Part shown: piece by piece, positions 6,542-12,709 of the stretch
How the letters are laid out: each line of letters opens with the position of its first letter
Position numbering within the stretch: the stretch's first letter is position 1
Assembly: GCA_020440935.1 (NCBI GenBank)
Contig: JAGRNC010000032.1
Coordinates: forward strand, 1 to 12,709
DNA from: Leptospiraceae bacterium
Lineage (GTDB): Bacteria; Spirochaetota; Leptospiria; Leptospirales; Leptonemataceae
Reading direction: 5' to 3'
DNA: 12,709 nucleotides
Notes under the pieces: generated by a model
What the model saw: only the letters and a program-made list of their open reading frames with translations
Databases searched by the model: none
What the model was told of the DNA's origin: nothing
Program-made: the position numbers and the translations under genes

Positions 6542-7234
6542 ATGGTCAATCGATGGAAGTACTATCCTGCAGCTCTTCTGGGCGCCGTGTTTCTGGCAGG
6601 TATTGCAGGTGCAGTAAACCTGGTGGGGCTACTGAGCGTTTCGCGGGCCGCCACCAGCCATATGACCGGGACGGTAACCACGCTTTCCATTGCCATCGCC
6701 GATGCAACGTTCTCCGAAGTGCAAAGGTTGTCCATTCTGCTACTTGCTTTCTGCTCCGGGGCGACGGTATCCGGATTTGCCACCGGATCCAGCAGATTGG
6801 ATTTTCGAAAGCGGTACGGATTTTTGATGCTTATCGAAGGCGCACTGCTGCTGATCGGCGAACAATTTTATGCCACCGCAAGGCCGGTGTATGCAGAATG
6901 GTTCACAGCCATTGCCTGCGGTCTGCAGAACGGAATGGTAACAACCATCAGCGGCGCCATTGTGCGAACCACGCACTTGACCGGCATTGTTACGGACCTG
7001 GGAGTACAGTTTGGTCGGATCTTGCGCGGCGAAGAATGGCAATTGCGTCGAATGCTACTCCACGCAGGAATCTTCCTCGGCTTTCTAGCTGGAGGGATTC
7101 TGGGAGCTCTGGCCTACCCGGATTATGGCCCCCGAATTCTGATTCCCGTTTCCGTGCTTTTGCTCTGCGTTGGATGCTCCTATTTTCTGCTTCGCTCCTA
7201 TTTTATAGGACGTTTGTCACGTAGGCCGGGGTAA
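6542..7234 (+). CDS. YoaK/DUF1275-family membrane protein
   Basis: The product is a hydrophobic protein of 230 residues from the ATG at 6542, close to the usual DUF1275 length of about 220-240. The frame can be extended to a GTG at 6473, but that codon lies in the 3' arm of the tRNA terminator hairpin, so I prefer the ATG. Neither has a clear Shine-Dalgarno site. Family hallmarks are an early helix with GIAGAVN, then SHMTGTVT, then ACGLQNGMVTTISGAIVRTT followed by HLTGIVTDLGVQFG. About six membrane helices are expected, the last being ILIPVSVLLLCVGCSYFLL, with a basic C-terminus. The family resembles transporters, but its function is not established. It lies downstream of tRNA-Leu and converges on the lipoprotein gene. 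Confidence 0.87.
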   Translation: MVNRWKYYPAALLGAVFLAGIAGAVNLVGLLSVSRAATSHMTGTVTTLSIAIADATFSEVQRLSILLLAFCSGATVSGFATGSSRLDFRKRYGFLMLIEGALLLIGEQFYATARPVYAEWFTAIACGLQNGMVTTISGAIVRTTHLTGIVTDLGVQFGRILRGEEWQLRRMLLHAGIFLGFLAGGILGALAYPDYGPRILIPVSVLLLCVGCSYFLLRSYFIGRLSRRPG

Positions 7235-7350
7235 GAGTACGATGATTCCCTTATTTTTCTAGTTTGTCACCGACCGTGCCGGTAACCAAGTTCATTTCGG
7301 CGATGCGCTGACTTAAGAAAGAGCAGCTGCCGACTTTCTGCAGAGCGGAG

Positions 7351-7977
7351 CTACATATCCAGAATCTTTGTAGTGTAAGGAGTGTAGTCCAGATTCCCGT
7401 TTCGCTCGAATACCAGGTCCGGAATGGTGTAATGCTGCCCCGAAAGTCCAAATCCGCCCTGCAATCGGAAATCTATAAACATATTGTCGTACTCGGAGAA
7501 AGCCAGTGTGGCGCTCCAGCCATCGCCCTCTTTCACCGGACCATCAATACGCACAGGCGTCGTATCTTTAAAAACTTCATTTCCGAATGCGCCTTCCATA
7601 TCCCTGGAGCGTAGATGAACAATCCAATCGTTAGCTCGCAGCTGTGGCTTCGCGCCATTGTCCGTCCGTATATACATTTGAATTTGCAATGGCTGCGGCC
7701 ACTCTTTGGTCTTTGGAATGATGGGCAAAAGACAGGGACCCACAAAGTGCTGCGTAGAACCGCTGATGGGGACCGATATTCGCATATAGAATCCCTTACC
7801 GGAAAATACGGCCACGCGGTCATCGTTATTCGGATCAGGCTGCCATCCATTCCTGGTTTCTGGCTCCAGCGAATAATGACTGGTCACCGAGCTACATCCA
7901 ATTGCCCATGTGGCGAAGATGCATAGAATAAGAAGGGAGTTCCGAATGCCAATCATAATCAATGGTGACTCGCCCAT
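7351..7977 (-). CDS. Uncharacterised lipoprotein
   Basis: I do not recognise this family. The product is 208 residues from the ATG at 7977, or 201 from the ATG at 7956, which gives a more usual signal peptide; neither has a good Shine-Dalgarno site. A hydrophobic core (LLILCIFATWAIG) precedes Cys28 followed by Ser-Ser, which fits a lipoprotein signal cleaved before Cys28, with spirochaete-like lipobox freedom. The mature part is soluble and rich in beta-prone stretches and aromatics, for example KGFYMRISVPI, IQMYIRTDNG and FIDFRLQGGFGLSG, with one further Cys in GPCLLPIIP. There are no repeats or transmembrane helices. It is probably exported and membrane-anchored on the periplasmic side or the surface. 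It is a lone gene: the convergent YoaK gene lies downstream and the dehydrogenase gene ends 176 bases upstream. Confidence 0.72.
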   Translation of the reverse strand: MGESPLIMIGIRNSLLILCIFATWAIGCSSVTSHYSLEPETRNGWQPDPNNDDRVAVFSGKGFYMRISVPISGSTQHFVGPCLLPIIPKTKEWPQPLQIQMYIRTDNGAKPQLRANDWIVHLRSRDMEGAFGNEVFKDTTPVRIDGPVKEGDGWSATLAFSEYDNMFIDFRLQGGFGLSGQHYTIPDLVFERNGNLDYTPYTTKILDM

Positions 7978-7999
7978 GGTCTATGTCAACGCCCATTAA

Positions 8000-8020
8000 G
8001 GTACACCGGGTATGGTACAC
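8000..8020. repeat. 7-bp direct repeat upstream of the lipoprotein gene
   Basis: GGTACAC occurs at 8000-8006 and 8014-8020 with a 7-base spacer, so the copies are 14 bp apart. They sit 23-43 bases upstream of the ATG at 7977. Such a paired direct repeat could be a regulator-binding site or lie in the leader. The function is unknown. Confidence 0.4.
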
Positions 8021-8041
8021 GGTATAAAGTAGCGCCGGGCC

Positions 8042-8070
8042 GGGATAGGTCTGCACATCTATGATATCAA
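8042..8070 (-). promoter_or_regulatory. Possible promoter of the lipoprotein gene
   Basis: On the minus strand, TTGATA (8070-8065) is followed after 17 bases by TATCCC (8047-8042). The -35 box is good and the -10 box poor. If used, transcription starts near 8035 and the leader contains the GGTACAC repeats. The alternative TTGACA at 7989-7984 has no -10 box at a suitable distance. Confidence 0.25.
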
Positions 8071-8153
8071 ACTGGACCGGAATCCAGCCGAACCTGTATA
8101 GTCCGGTACGCGAAATGGCGCCGCCGCCTTATCGGTAGCGACGCCTCCATTGC

Positions 8154-9197
8154 TTATTGCAGCGATGCCATATCGATCACAAATCGATAGCGAACATCGG
8201 ACTTTTCCATGCGCTCATAAGCCTCGTTGATCTGATCCATTCGAATCATTTCGCAGTCGGGTAGAACGCCTTTCTCGGCGCAAAAATCCAGCACTTCCTG
8301 GGTTTCCGGAATGCCGCCGATCAAGGAGCCGGCAATACGACGCCTGCCAAAGATCATGGGAACCGTACTGGGCGCGCTCAAAGGTCCCACCTGGCCTACC
8401 AGAACCAGAGTGCCATCGATATCCAGAAGCGGAACGTATGGATTCACATCGTGCTCCACCGGAACCGTATCGATAATCAAATCAAAGGAACTGGCGGCCG
8501 TTTTCATAGCTCGCTTATCGCTGGAATTCAATAGCGCATGCGCACCAAGTTGCAAAGCATCGTCTTTTTTGCTATCCGTGCGGCTGAGTACGGTCACATG
8601 CGCACCCATGGCCACTGCAAGTTTTACGGCCATATGTCCCAGTCCACCCAGACCAATCACTCCAACCCGGCTACCTTCGCCGACGTTCCAGGCCTTCAGC
8701 GGCGAATAAGTGGTGATGCCGGCGCATAGAATGGGCGCCACCCGGGACAGATCCTGATCATCGCGCACCTTAAGAACAAATTCTTCCCGGACCACAAGAT
8801 GCCGGGAGTACCCGCCCTGGGTTCTTTCGCCGGAGATTCGATCGGGAGAGCCGTAGGTAGCGGTAAAGCCATTGCGACAGTAGTTCTCATTCCCTTTTTT
8901 GCACTGGTCGCATTCGCAGCAGCTATCTACCATGCATCCAACGGCCACGGTATCGCCTGGCGCAAATTTCTTAACGTCTGACCCTACTTCCAGAACTTTG
9001 CCCACAATTTCGTGTCCCGGAACGATGGGATAACGAGTGCCACCCCAGTCGTTACGGGCTGTATGCAAATCCGAATGACATACCCCACAATAAAGTATTT
9101 CCATTGATACATCATTGGGTCTTAGATCCCGACGTTCAAAGTGAAAGGGCGCCAGTGGCGCAGTTGCAGACTCCGCCGCATATCCAATCGTTTTCAT
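8154..9197 (-). CDS. Zinc-dependent NAD(P) alcohol dehydrogenase, YahK/cinnamyl-alcohol type
   Basis: The product (347 residues) is a medium-chain dehydrogenase that interconverts aldehydes and alcohols with a nicotinamide cofactor, in the cytoplasm. It follows E. coli YahK closely along its whole length. The catalytic zinc site is Cys40 in YCGVCHSD, His62-Glu63 in PGHE and Cys158 in LCAGIT. The structural zinc site is Cys93, Cys96, Cys99 and Cys107. The Rossmann motif GLGGLG is at 182-187. Ser205-Arg206-Thr207 at the end of the second strand suggests preference for NADPH. The C-terminal stretch GGIPETQEVLDFCAEKG and DQINEAYERM is typical. GGAG lies eight bases before the ATG. The cupin gene is 105 bases upstream on the same strand. 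Aldehyde reduction is the likely role; the physiological substrate is unknown. Confidence 0.93.
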   Translation of the reverse strand: MKTIGYAAESATAPLAPFHFERRDLRPNDVSMEILYCGVCHSDLHTARNDWGGTRYPIVPGHEIVGKVLEVGSDVKKFAPGDTVAVGCMVDSCCECDQCKKGNENYCRNGFTATYGSPDRISGERTQGGYSRHLVVREEFVLKVRDDQDLSRVAPILCAGITTYSPLKAWNVGEGSRVGVIGLGGLGHMAVKLAVAMGAHVTVLSRTDSKKDDALQLGAHALLNSSDKRAMKTAASSFDLIIDTVPVEHDVNPYVPLLDIDGTLVLVGQVGPLSAPSTVPMIFGRRRIAGSLIGGIPETQEVLDFCAEKGVLPDCEMIRMDQINEAYERMEKSDVRYRFVIDMASLQ

Positions 9198-9255
9198 TTC
9201 TGTTTCTCCAAAGTTTTATTCTATCGATATAATATCTCACGGTGCGACCCGCGCA

Positions 9256-9291
9256 GGCTCCCTGCTCGCGGTGGATGCGAGCGCGGGAGCC
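9256..9291. other. Large hairpin between cupin and dehydrogenase genes
   Basis: GGCTCCC (9256-9262) pairs with GGGAGCC (9285-9291), and inside it GCTCGC (9264-9269) pairs with GCGAGC (9277-9282), leaving a 7-base loop and a small T/GC bulge. That gives 13 base pairs, mostly GC. Neither side has a T-run, so it is not a classical intrinsic terminator. It may be a partial attenuator, an mRNA stabiliser for the cupin transcript, or a processing signal. Confidence 0.6.
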
Positions 9292-9302
9292 GACACAGGA
9301 CT

Positions 9303-9698
9303 TCATTTTCCGTACTGCTCGTTACTGACCTTTTCCATCCATTCCGCGGCCACTCCGTTGGATTTTTCCTGGATCGCAATATGACTCATGGCAGTGCTGG
9401 CGCTCGCTCCATGCCAGTGCTTTTCTCCGGGCAGAATGGAGACTACATCGCCAGGATTGATGGACTGCATCGGCTCGCCCAATTTCTGTACCCAGCCTGA
9501 TCCGCCGGTAATAATCAATGTCTGCCCCAGCGGATGCGCATGCCATGCAGTGCGCGCTCCTGGCTCGAATGTTACATGCGCGCCGCTGGCGCGGGCCGGT
9601 TCTGCTGCATCGAATAATGGGTCCACGCGCACGGTGCCGCTGAAATAGTCCTCGGGGCCCTGACCCGATGGTTGTGATCCGCTTTTTCTGATTTCCAT
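9303..9698 (-). CDS. Small cupin protein, hydroxynitrile-lyase-like (Mn cupin)
   Basis: The start at 9698 (131 residues) is fixed by AGGGAGG five bases upstream. A longer frame from TTG at 9803 would begin inside the -35 box. The protein is a single-domain cupin: VTFEPGARTAWHAHPLGQTL (42-61) is motif 1, and NPGDVVSILPGEKHWHGA (81-98) covers the approach to and start of motif 2, ending with MSHIAIQE. The expected metal ligands are His53, His55, Gln59 and His94. From memory these positions, and the residues Ala40, Val42 and Gln110, match those of the manganese-dependent hydroxynitrile lyase cupin of Granulicella tundricola. Many relatives sit near alcohol dehydrogenases or aldo-keto reductases and have no proven natural substrate. 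Here the YahK-like dehydrogenase lies 105 bases downstream, so both may handle the same carbonyl compound. Family firm; lyase activity not proven. Confidence 0.88.
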   Translation of the reverse strand: MEIRKSGSQPSGQGPEDYFSGTVRVDPLFDAAEPARASGAHVTFEPGARTAWHAHPLGQTLIITGGSGWVQKLGEPMQSINPGDVVSILPGEKHWHGASASTAMSHIAIQEKSNGVAAEWMEKVSNEQYGK

Positions 9699-9703
9699 AT
9701 TTG

Positions 9704-9710
9704 CCTCCCT
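9704..9710 (-). promoter_or_regulatory. Shine-Dalgarno site of the cupin gene
   Basis: AGGGAGG on the minus strand ends five bases before the ATG at 9698. It is the strongest ribosome-binding site in the window and decides the start against the longer TTG frame. Confidence 0.8.
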
Positions 9711-9774
9711 GATTCCTCGCCGAGATCGATCCCGAAGCGGGGCGGAAATTTCAGGATTTCCCTTTTCTATTCTC

Positions 9775-9803
9775 AGCATACTGCGCCAGGAGGAGCTTTT
9801 CAA
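9775..9803 (-). promoter_or_regulatory. Sigma70-type promoter of the cupin gene
   Basis: TTGAAA (9803-9798) and TATGCT (9780-9775) on the minus strand are 17 bases apart. Transcription would start near 9768 and give a leader of about 70 bases before the ATG at 9698. The leader can form small hairpins, for example GGAAAT with ATTTCC. The promoter probably also serves the dehydrogenase gene. Confidence 0.6.
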
Positions 9804-9919
9804 TACCTGGAACGCTTAATTCTTGCCTATTTCTACGATCTGGCGAACATTTCCGCTGTTTCCATTGTACGCGTCGCGGAATCGCTTTACTTTGCCGGAC
9901 AGCGACCTACACTTCCATC

Positions 9920-10957
9920 ATGTTGTCCAGGGCCTGCCGCACCGATTTGACTCAAACCAATCTCTTCTATAGTAGCGACATTAGCGACTGTGAGCGATCC
10001 AGTCTCTCCGTCCGCGCACTATGGCGGTTGCTTTTCCATTCCGGCGGCTACCTACTCAGAGGGGCAACGTTACTTCTCATTCCTGTGCTTCTGGGTGCCT
10101 GTAGATCCATTGAGCGCAGTCATATTCAGATTGGTAGCACCGATCGCAGCTACTATGTGCGTTTACCCGATGGTTATTCACCCAATCATAAATACCCGCT
10201 GGTAATCCAGCTACATGGCGGCGGCGGCAATGCAGAGACCGCCGAATCTATGAGTAAGATGACCGAACTTGCCCGAAAGCGCGGCTTTGTAGTGGTTTAT
10301 CCCGATGGTTTTGGGCCCCGAATGATGAATGCGCTCAAGACCTGGAATGCCAGGCATTGCTGTGGCCGCGCCATGCGCGAAAACAGCGATGATGTGGCCT
10401 TTATCTCCGAGCTCATCGACTTCATGATACAAAATTACAGCATTGACTCCAGACGAATCTATCTGTGCGGAATGTCCAATGGAGCGATGATGACCTACAG
10501 GGCCGCCCAGAAACTGGCACCCCGGCTGGCAGGCATTGGCATCGTTGCTGGCGCCATGTTCGGCGATGAATCAGTCACTCATACGCCACTTCCCGTAATG
10601 ATCATACATGGAAGAAAGGACGATGCAGTGCCTTTCGAGGGAGGCCGCAGCGAAAAAGACCTGGTCAGCGAGAACATGGAAGGAACCTTCGCATCGGTAG
10701 AATATGCGGCTGGATTCTGGGCGCAAAATAATGGCTGTAGCGGCGCTCGCTCCAAGCAACGAACGGGCCCTGCCAATGCCATCGAGCAATGGAGTTACAG
10801 CTGTCCTGCGGATTACCCGGTTCTGGTCTACGCATTGGACGACGGCGGACATTCGTGGCCAGGCGGCGAAAAAGGCCGTCGGGCGGGGGACGATCCAGTG
10901 TCCTATTTCAACGCATCGGAGAAGCTTCTGGACTTCTTTGCGGCCCATCGCCGCTAG
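9920..10957 (+). CDS. PHB-depolymerase/LpqC-like esterase lipoprotein
   Basis: The frame from the ATG at 9920 gives 345 residues. The hydrophobic signal core and lipobox LLGAC end at Cys61, which is far in, so the true start may be the TTG at 10028, giving a normal 24-residue lipoprotein signal. The mature part is an alpha/beta hydrolase of the LpqC/PHB-depolymerase group. It has the oxyanion motif HGGGGN (99-104), the nucleophile elbow GMSNG with Ser186, an acid in HGRKDDAVPFEGG (Asp234 or Asp235), and His311 in DDGGHSWPGG. Cys147 and Cys148 and later cysteines could form disulfides, fitting export. Relatives cleave polyhydroxyalkanoates, feruloyl or other carboxylic esters; the substrate here is unknown. 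It is divergent from the cupin gene and converges on the family 2 glycosidase, so polysaccharide ester cleavage is possible. Confidence 0.85.
   Translation: MLSRACRTDLTQTNLFYSSDISDCERSSLSVRALWRLLFHSGGYLLRGATLLLIPVLLGACRSIERSHIQIGSTDRSYYVRLPDGYSPNHKYPLVIQLHGGGGNAETAESMSKMTELARKRGFVVVYPDGFGPRMMNALKTWNARHCCGRAMRENSDDVAFISELIDFMIQNYSIDSRRIYLCGMSNGAMMTYRAAQKLAPRLAGIGIVAGAMFGDESVTHTPLPVMIIHGRKDDAVPFEGGRSEKDLVSENMEGTFASVEYAAGFWAQNNGCSGARSKQRTGPANAIEQWSYSCPADYPVLVYALDDGGHSWPGGEKGRRAGDDPVSYFNASEKLLDFFAAHRR
9947..9973 (+). promoter_or_regulatory. Possible promoter of the esterase gene
   Basis: TTGACT (9947-9952) and TATAGT (9968-9973) are good hexamers but only 15 bases apart, shorter than usual. If used, transcription starts near 9980, inside the longest version of the esterase frame, and a start further down, such as TTG at 10028, would be needed. 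An alternative pair, TTGTAC and TACTTT with 17 bases between (about 9866-9894), lies upstream of 9920 with weaker boxes. Confidence 0.25.
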
Positions 10958-10986
10958 GCCCAAAGATTGATTGATGCAGCGGCCGA

Positions 10987-12709
10987 CTAATCTAGAACCG
11001 AATCCTTGAACGCTTGTACCAGACGCGCGTTCATCGTATTCATGGAAGCAGGATCCATCTTGATCTTTTTCCGGTCGTAGGTAATCAAGCCATTGATCTC
11101 ATCTTCTACGTCCGTCAGTTGCGTATATACCAGAGCATTCAGCCCTTTTGCAATTTGCGGAAGCACTTGCGTTTCGTATAGATCGATTACGGCGGCGCAA
11201 TATTCGCTGCGATCTTCGTACTTTTTGTAGCCAAAGATCTTTTCGGGATGAAACAGATGCTCGGGTTCCGGTAGGCTGTATCCGCCAAATTCGGTGAGCG
11301 CCAGGATCCGTTTCTTTGCCGATCGTTCGGAAAACCGAATCTTTGTAAAATATATATGACGGCTGTGGTAATCTCCGGTCCTCTGATCGGACCAGCCGCT
11401 GGCATGATCAATCAGCCGAGTATCGTCGACGCTTGCCACGACACCCGCAATCCTTGCAGCATCGAATTGTCCCCAGGCTTCGTTGAATGGCACCCAGGTA
11501 TTTATGCTGACTACATTCTTTAGATGGGCCAGCATTTCGGCAAGCTCAACTTCCCATTGCAGGCGGCCGCCAGCATCCTGACGGCCGAACCAGGAATAAT
11601 GACTGTCCTTTAGATGAACTCCTGCAATGGCGAGAGCGCCATGGAGAATGATATCTTTTCTTTCGCTACCATTGACCATATCCTGCCATACTAGCATTCC
11701 CAATCGGTCGCAATGGTAGTACCATCGCAAAGGCTCTATCTTAATGTGCTTTCGCAACATAGTGAAGCCCATGGACCTGGCAAGCTCAATGTCGGCAATC
11801 ATGGCCTCATCCGATGGAGGCGTGAGCAATCCATCGCTGTAATATCCCTGATCCAGTAGACCGCTTTGAAAATACGGCTTATGATTTAGAAAGAACTGCT
11901 TTCGCCCTTTCGCATCGGTGCTCACCGAGAAGTGCCGCATTCCAAAATAGCTCTTTATAGAATCCTGCCCGTAATCGATTTCCAGGTCATAGAGGACTGG
12001 ATTCTCCGGGCTCCAGGCCGCGACTTCGGAAAGCTCGAGAAGTAGTTCCTTGCTTGATGCGGCGGATGTCCCGGCAGCGTTTGGGGCAGACTTTTCCCAT
12101 TCCCTTTCTCTGGCCGATTGGCTATCGCTTTGCGTCCATTGCACCGAACCCACCAGGCGGCCATGCAAGTAAGCCCGGGCCGCAAGCGGAGCATCGCCAG
12201 TAGTCTCCAGACCAATGCGAATGGCACCTTCTTCGAGGGCTGGCTTCAAGGTCAGGTCCTTAATATACTCATCGGGAACGCTTTCCAACCATACGGTTTG
12301 CCAGATCCCGGATTGCGGAGTATACCAGATGCCTCCCCTATCCAATCGCTGCTTTCCGGTTTGATGCCACGATGTATCGCTGCAGTCCTGCACCGTTACT
12401 CGGATATCCAGGGTGTAAGCATCGGCATCGGCTCCGGTCAGACAATCGGTGATGTCCAGACAAAAGGGAGTGTATCCACCCGTATGGTGCCCGGGCGCCC
12501 GGCCATTCACATGCACTGTGGCCACCTGGTCCACCGCGCCAAAATGCAGCAGCAGGGGCCCGCGAACAAAGTCTTCGGGAATTGAGACCTTACGCTGATA
12601 GTGTAGATACTGATGGGGCTCCAGCGTGCGGCTCACCCCGGATAGAACGCTTTCCGGCGAAAAAGGAACTAGAATCTGTCCATCGTACTTTTCGCAATTC
12701 GGTCCGTCG
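10987..12709 (-). CDS. Glycoside hydrolase family 2 enzyme (N-terminus beyond window)
   Basis: The frame is open to the right edge, leaving 573 visible residues and the complete C-terminus. An internal GTG at 12636 is not the start, because the conserved NCEKYDGQILVPFSPES lies upstream of it in frame. The N-terminal sugar-binding jelly-roll domain is followed by an immunoglobulin-like domain and a TIM barrel. The catalytic acid/base is the Glu in WVPFNEAWGQ (codon 11479-11481). The nucleophile is the Glu in LALTEFGG (codon 11290-11292). RWYYHCDRLGMLVWQDM and the terminal ALVYTQLTDVEDEINGL are typical of one family 2 subgroup. Both key acids are present, so it should be active on a beta-glycoside such as a galactoside, glucuronide or mannoside; the sequence does not show which. 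Any signal peptide is outside the window. It converges on the esterase gene with a 29-base gap and no clear terminator. Confidence 0.93.
   Translation of the reverse strand, partial: DGPNCEKYDGQILVPFSPESVLSGVSRTLEPHQYLHYQRKVSIPEDFVRGPLLLHFGAVDQVATVHVNGRAPGHHTGGYTPFCLDITDCLTGADADAYTLDIRVTVQDCSDTSWHQTGKQRLDRGGIWYTPQSGIWQTVWLESVPDEYIKDLTLKPALEEGAIRIGLETTGDAPLAARAYLHGRLVGSVQWTQSDSQSAREREWEKSAPNAAGTSAASSKELLLELSEVAAWSPENPVLYDLEIDYGQDSIKSYFGMRHFSVSTDAKGRKQFFLNHKPYFQSGLLDQGYYSDGLLTPPSDEAMIADIELARSMGFTMLRKHIKIEPLRWYYHCDRLGMLVWQDMVNGSERKDIILHGALAIAGVHLKDSHYSWFGRQDAGGRLQWEVELAEMLAHLKNVVSINTWVPFNEAWGQFDAARIAGVVASVDDTRLIDHASGWSDQRTGDYHSRHIYFTKIRFSERSAKKRILALTEFGGYSLPEPEHLFHPEKIFGYKKYEDRSEYCAAVIDLYETQVLPQIAKGLNALVYTQLTDVEDEINGLITYDRKKIKMDPASMNTMNARLVQAFKDSVLD

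Noticed and set aside
6226..7224. Long plus-strand frame of 332 codons from 6226
   Set aside because: It runs straight through the tRNA-Leu gene and is out of frame with the clearly conserved YoaK protein.
7263..7289. Imperfect inverted repeat between the YoaK and lipoprotein genes
   Set aside because: Only 8 of 10 pairs match and no T-run follows on either strand. A second weak dyad at 7316-7339 (AGAAAG/CTTTCT) is also not good enough to call a terminator.
9851..9881. TTCCGC/GCGGAA inverted repeat between the cupin and esterase genes
   Set aside because: The 6-bp arms are 19 bases apart, with no relation to a convincing promoter; chance is likely.
10571..10963. Minus-strand frame of 130 codons opposite the esterase
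   Set aside because: It is antisense to the conserved catalytic part of the esterase and shows no recognisable domain.
1..12709. Search for CRISPR arrays, insertion sequences, integrases, toxin-antitoxin or phage-defence genes
   Set aside because: No regularly spaced repeats, transposase motifs or terminal inverted repeats were seen, and every sizeable conserved frame is metabolic, envelope, regulatory or housekeeping.

Overview
The window looks like chromosomal DNA of a free-living spirochaete of the Leptospirales, possibly Leptonema- or Turneriella-like. This is an inference from moderate GC content, a seven-helix membrane AraC regulator of the kind common in Leptospira, many lipoproteins, and a tRNA without encoded CCA. 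No sequence search was possible. There is no phage, insertion sequence, CRISPR array or integrase. The gene content is metabolic, envelope and housekeeping, on both strands in short units. No intergenic gap exceeds about 220 bases.

Left part (1-2950). A TolC-family outer-membrane efflux gene (minus, leaving the left edge) is divergent from a small membrane-anchored LuxR-type regulator (plus). The shared 158-base gap holds a good sigma70-type promoter for tolC whose start point would coincide with the ATG, and a 24-bp dyad just upstream of its -35 box. The regulator converges on rsgA (minus), a ribosome-assembly GTPase with an atypical G4 motif and a charged insert that carries a 39-bp in-frame duplication.

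Middle (2950-6160). A long-chain acyl-CoA synthetase gene (minus) ends at a clear intrinsic terminator. It lies downstream of, and codirectional with, a seven-helix membrane protein with a C-terminal AraC domain.

Middle-right (6160-9200). On the plus strand a tRNA-Leu(CAG) gene is followed by a terminator hairpin and then a YoaK/DUF1275 membrane protein. This converges on an unrecognised lipoprotein gene (minus), whose upstream region has a 7-bp direct repeat. Upstream again is a YahK-like zinc alcohol dehydrogenase (minus).

Right part (9200-12709). A small manganese-type cupin similar to hydroxynitrile-lyase cupins precedes the dehydrogenase on the same strand. It has its own promoter and Shine-Dalgarno site, and a large hairpin lies between the two genes, so they may form a small carbonyl/alcohol-metabolism operon. 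Divergent from the cupin is an LpqC/PHB-depolymerase-like esterase lipoprotein. It converges on a family 2 glycoside hydrolase (minus) that leaves the right edge.

I see no clearly new multi-gene system. The most interesting signals are the tolC/LuxR regulatory region, the RsgA G4 and insert anomalies, and the cupin-dehydrogenase unit with its hairpin.
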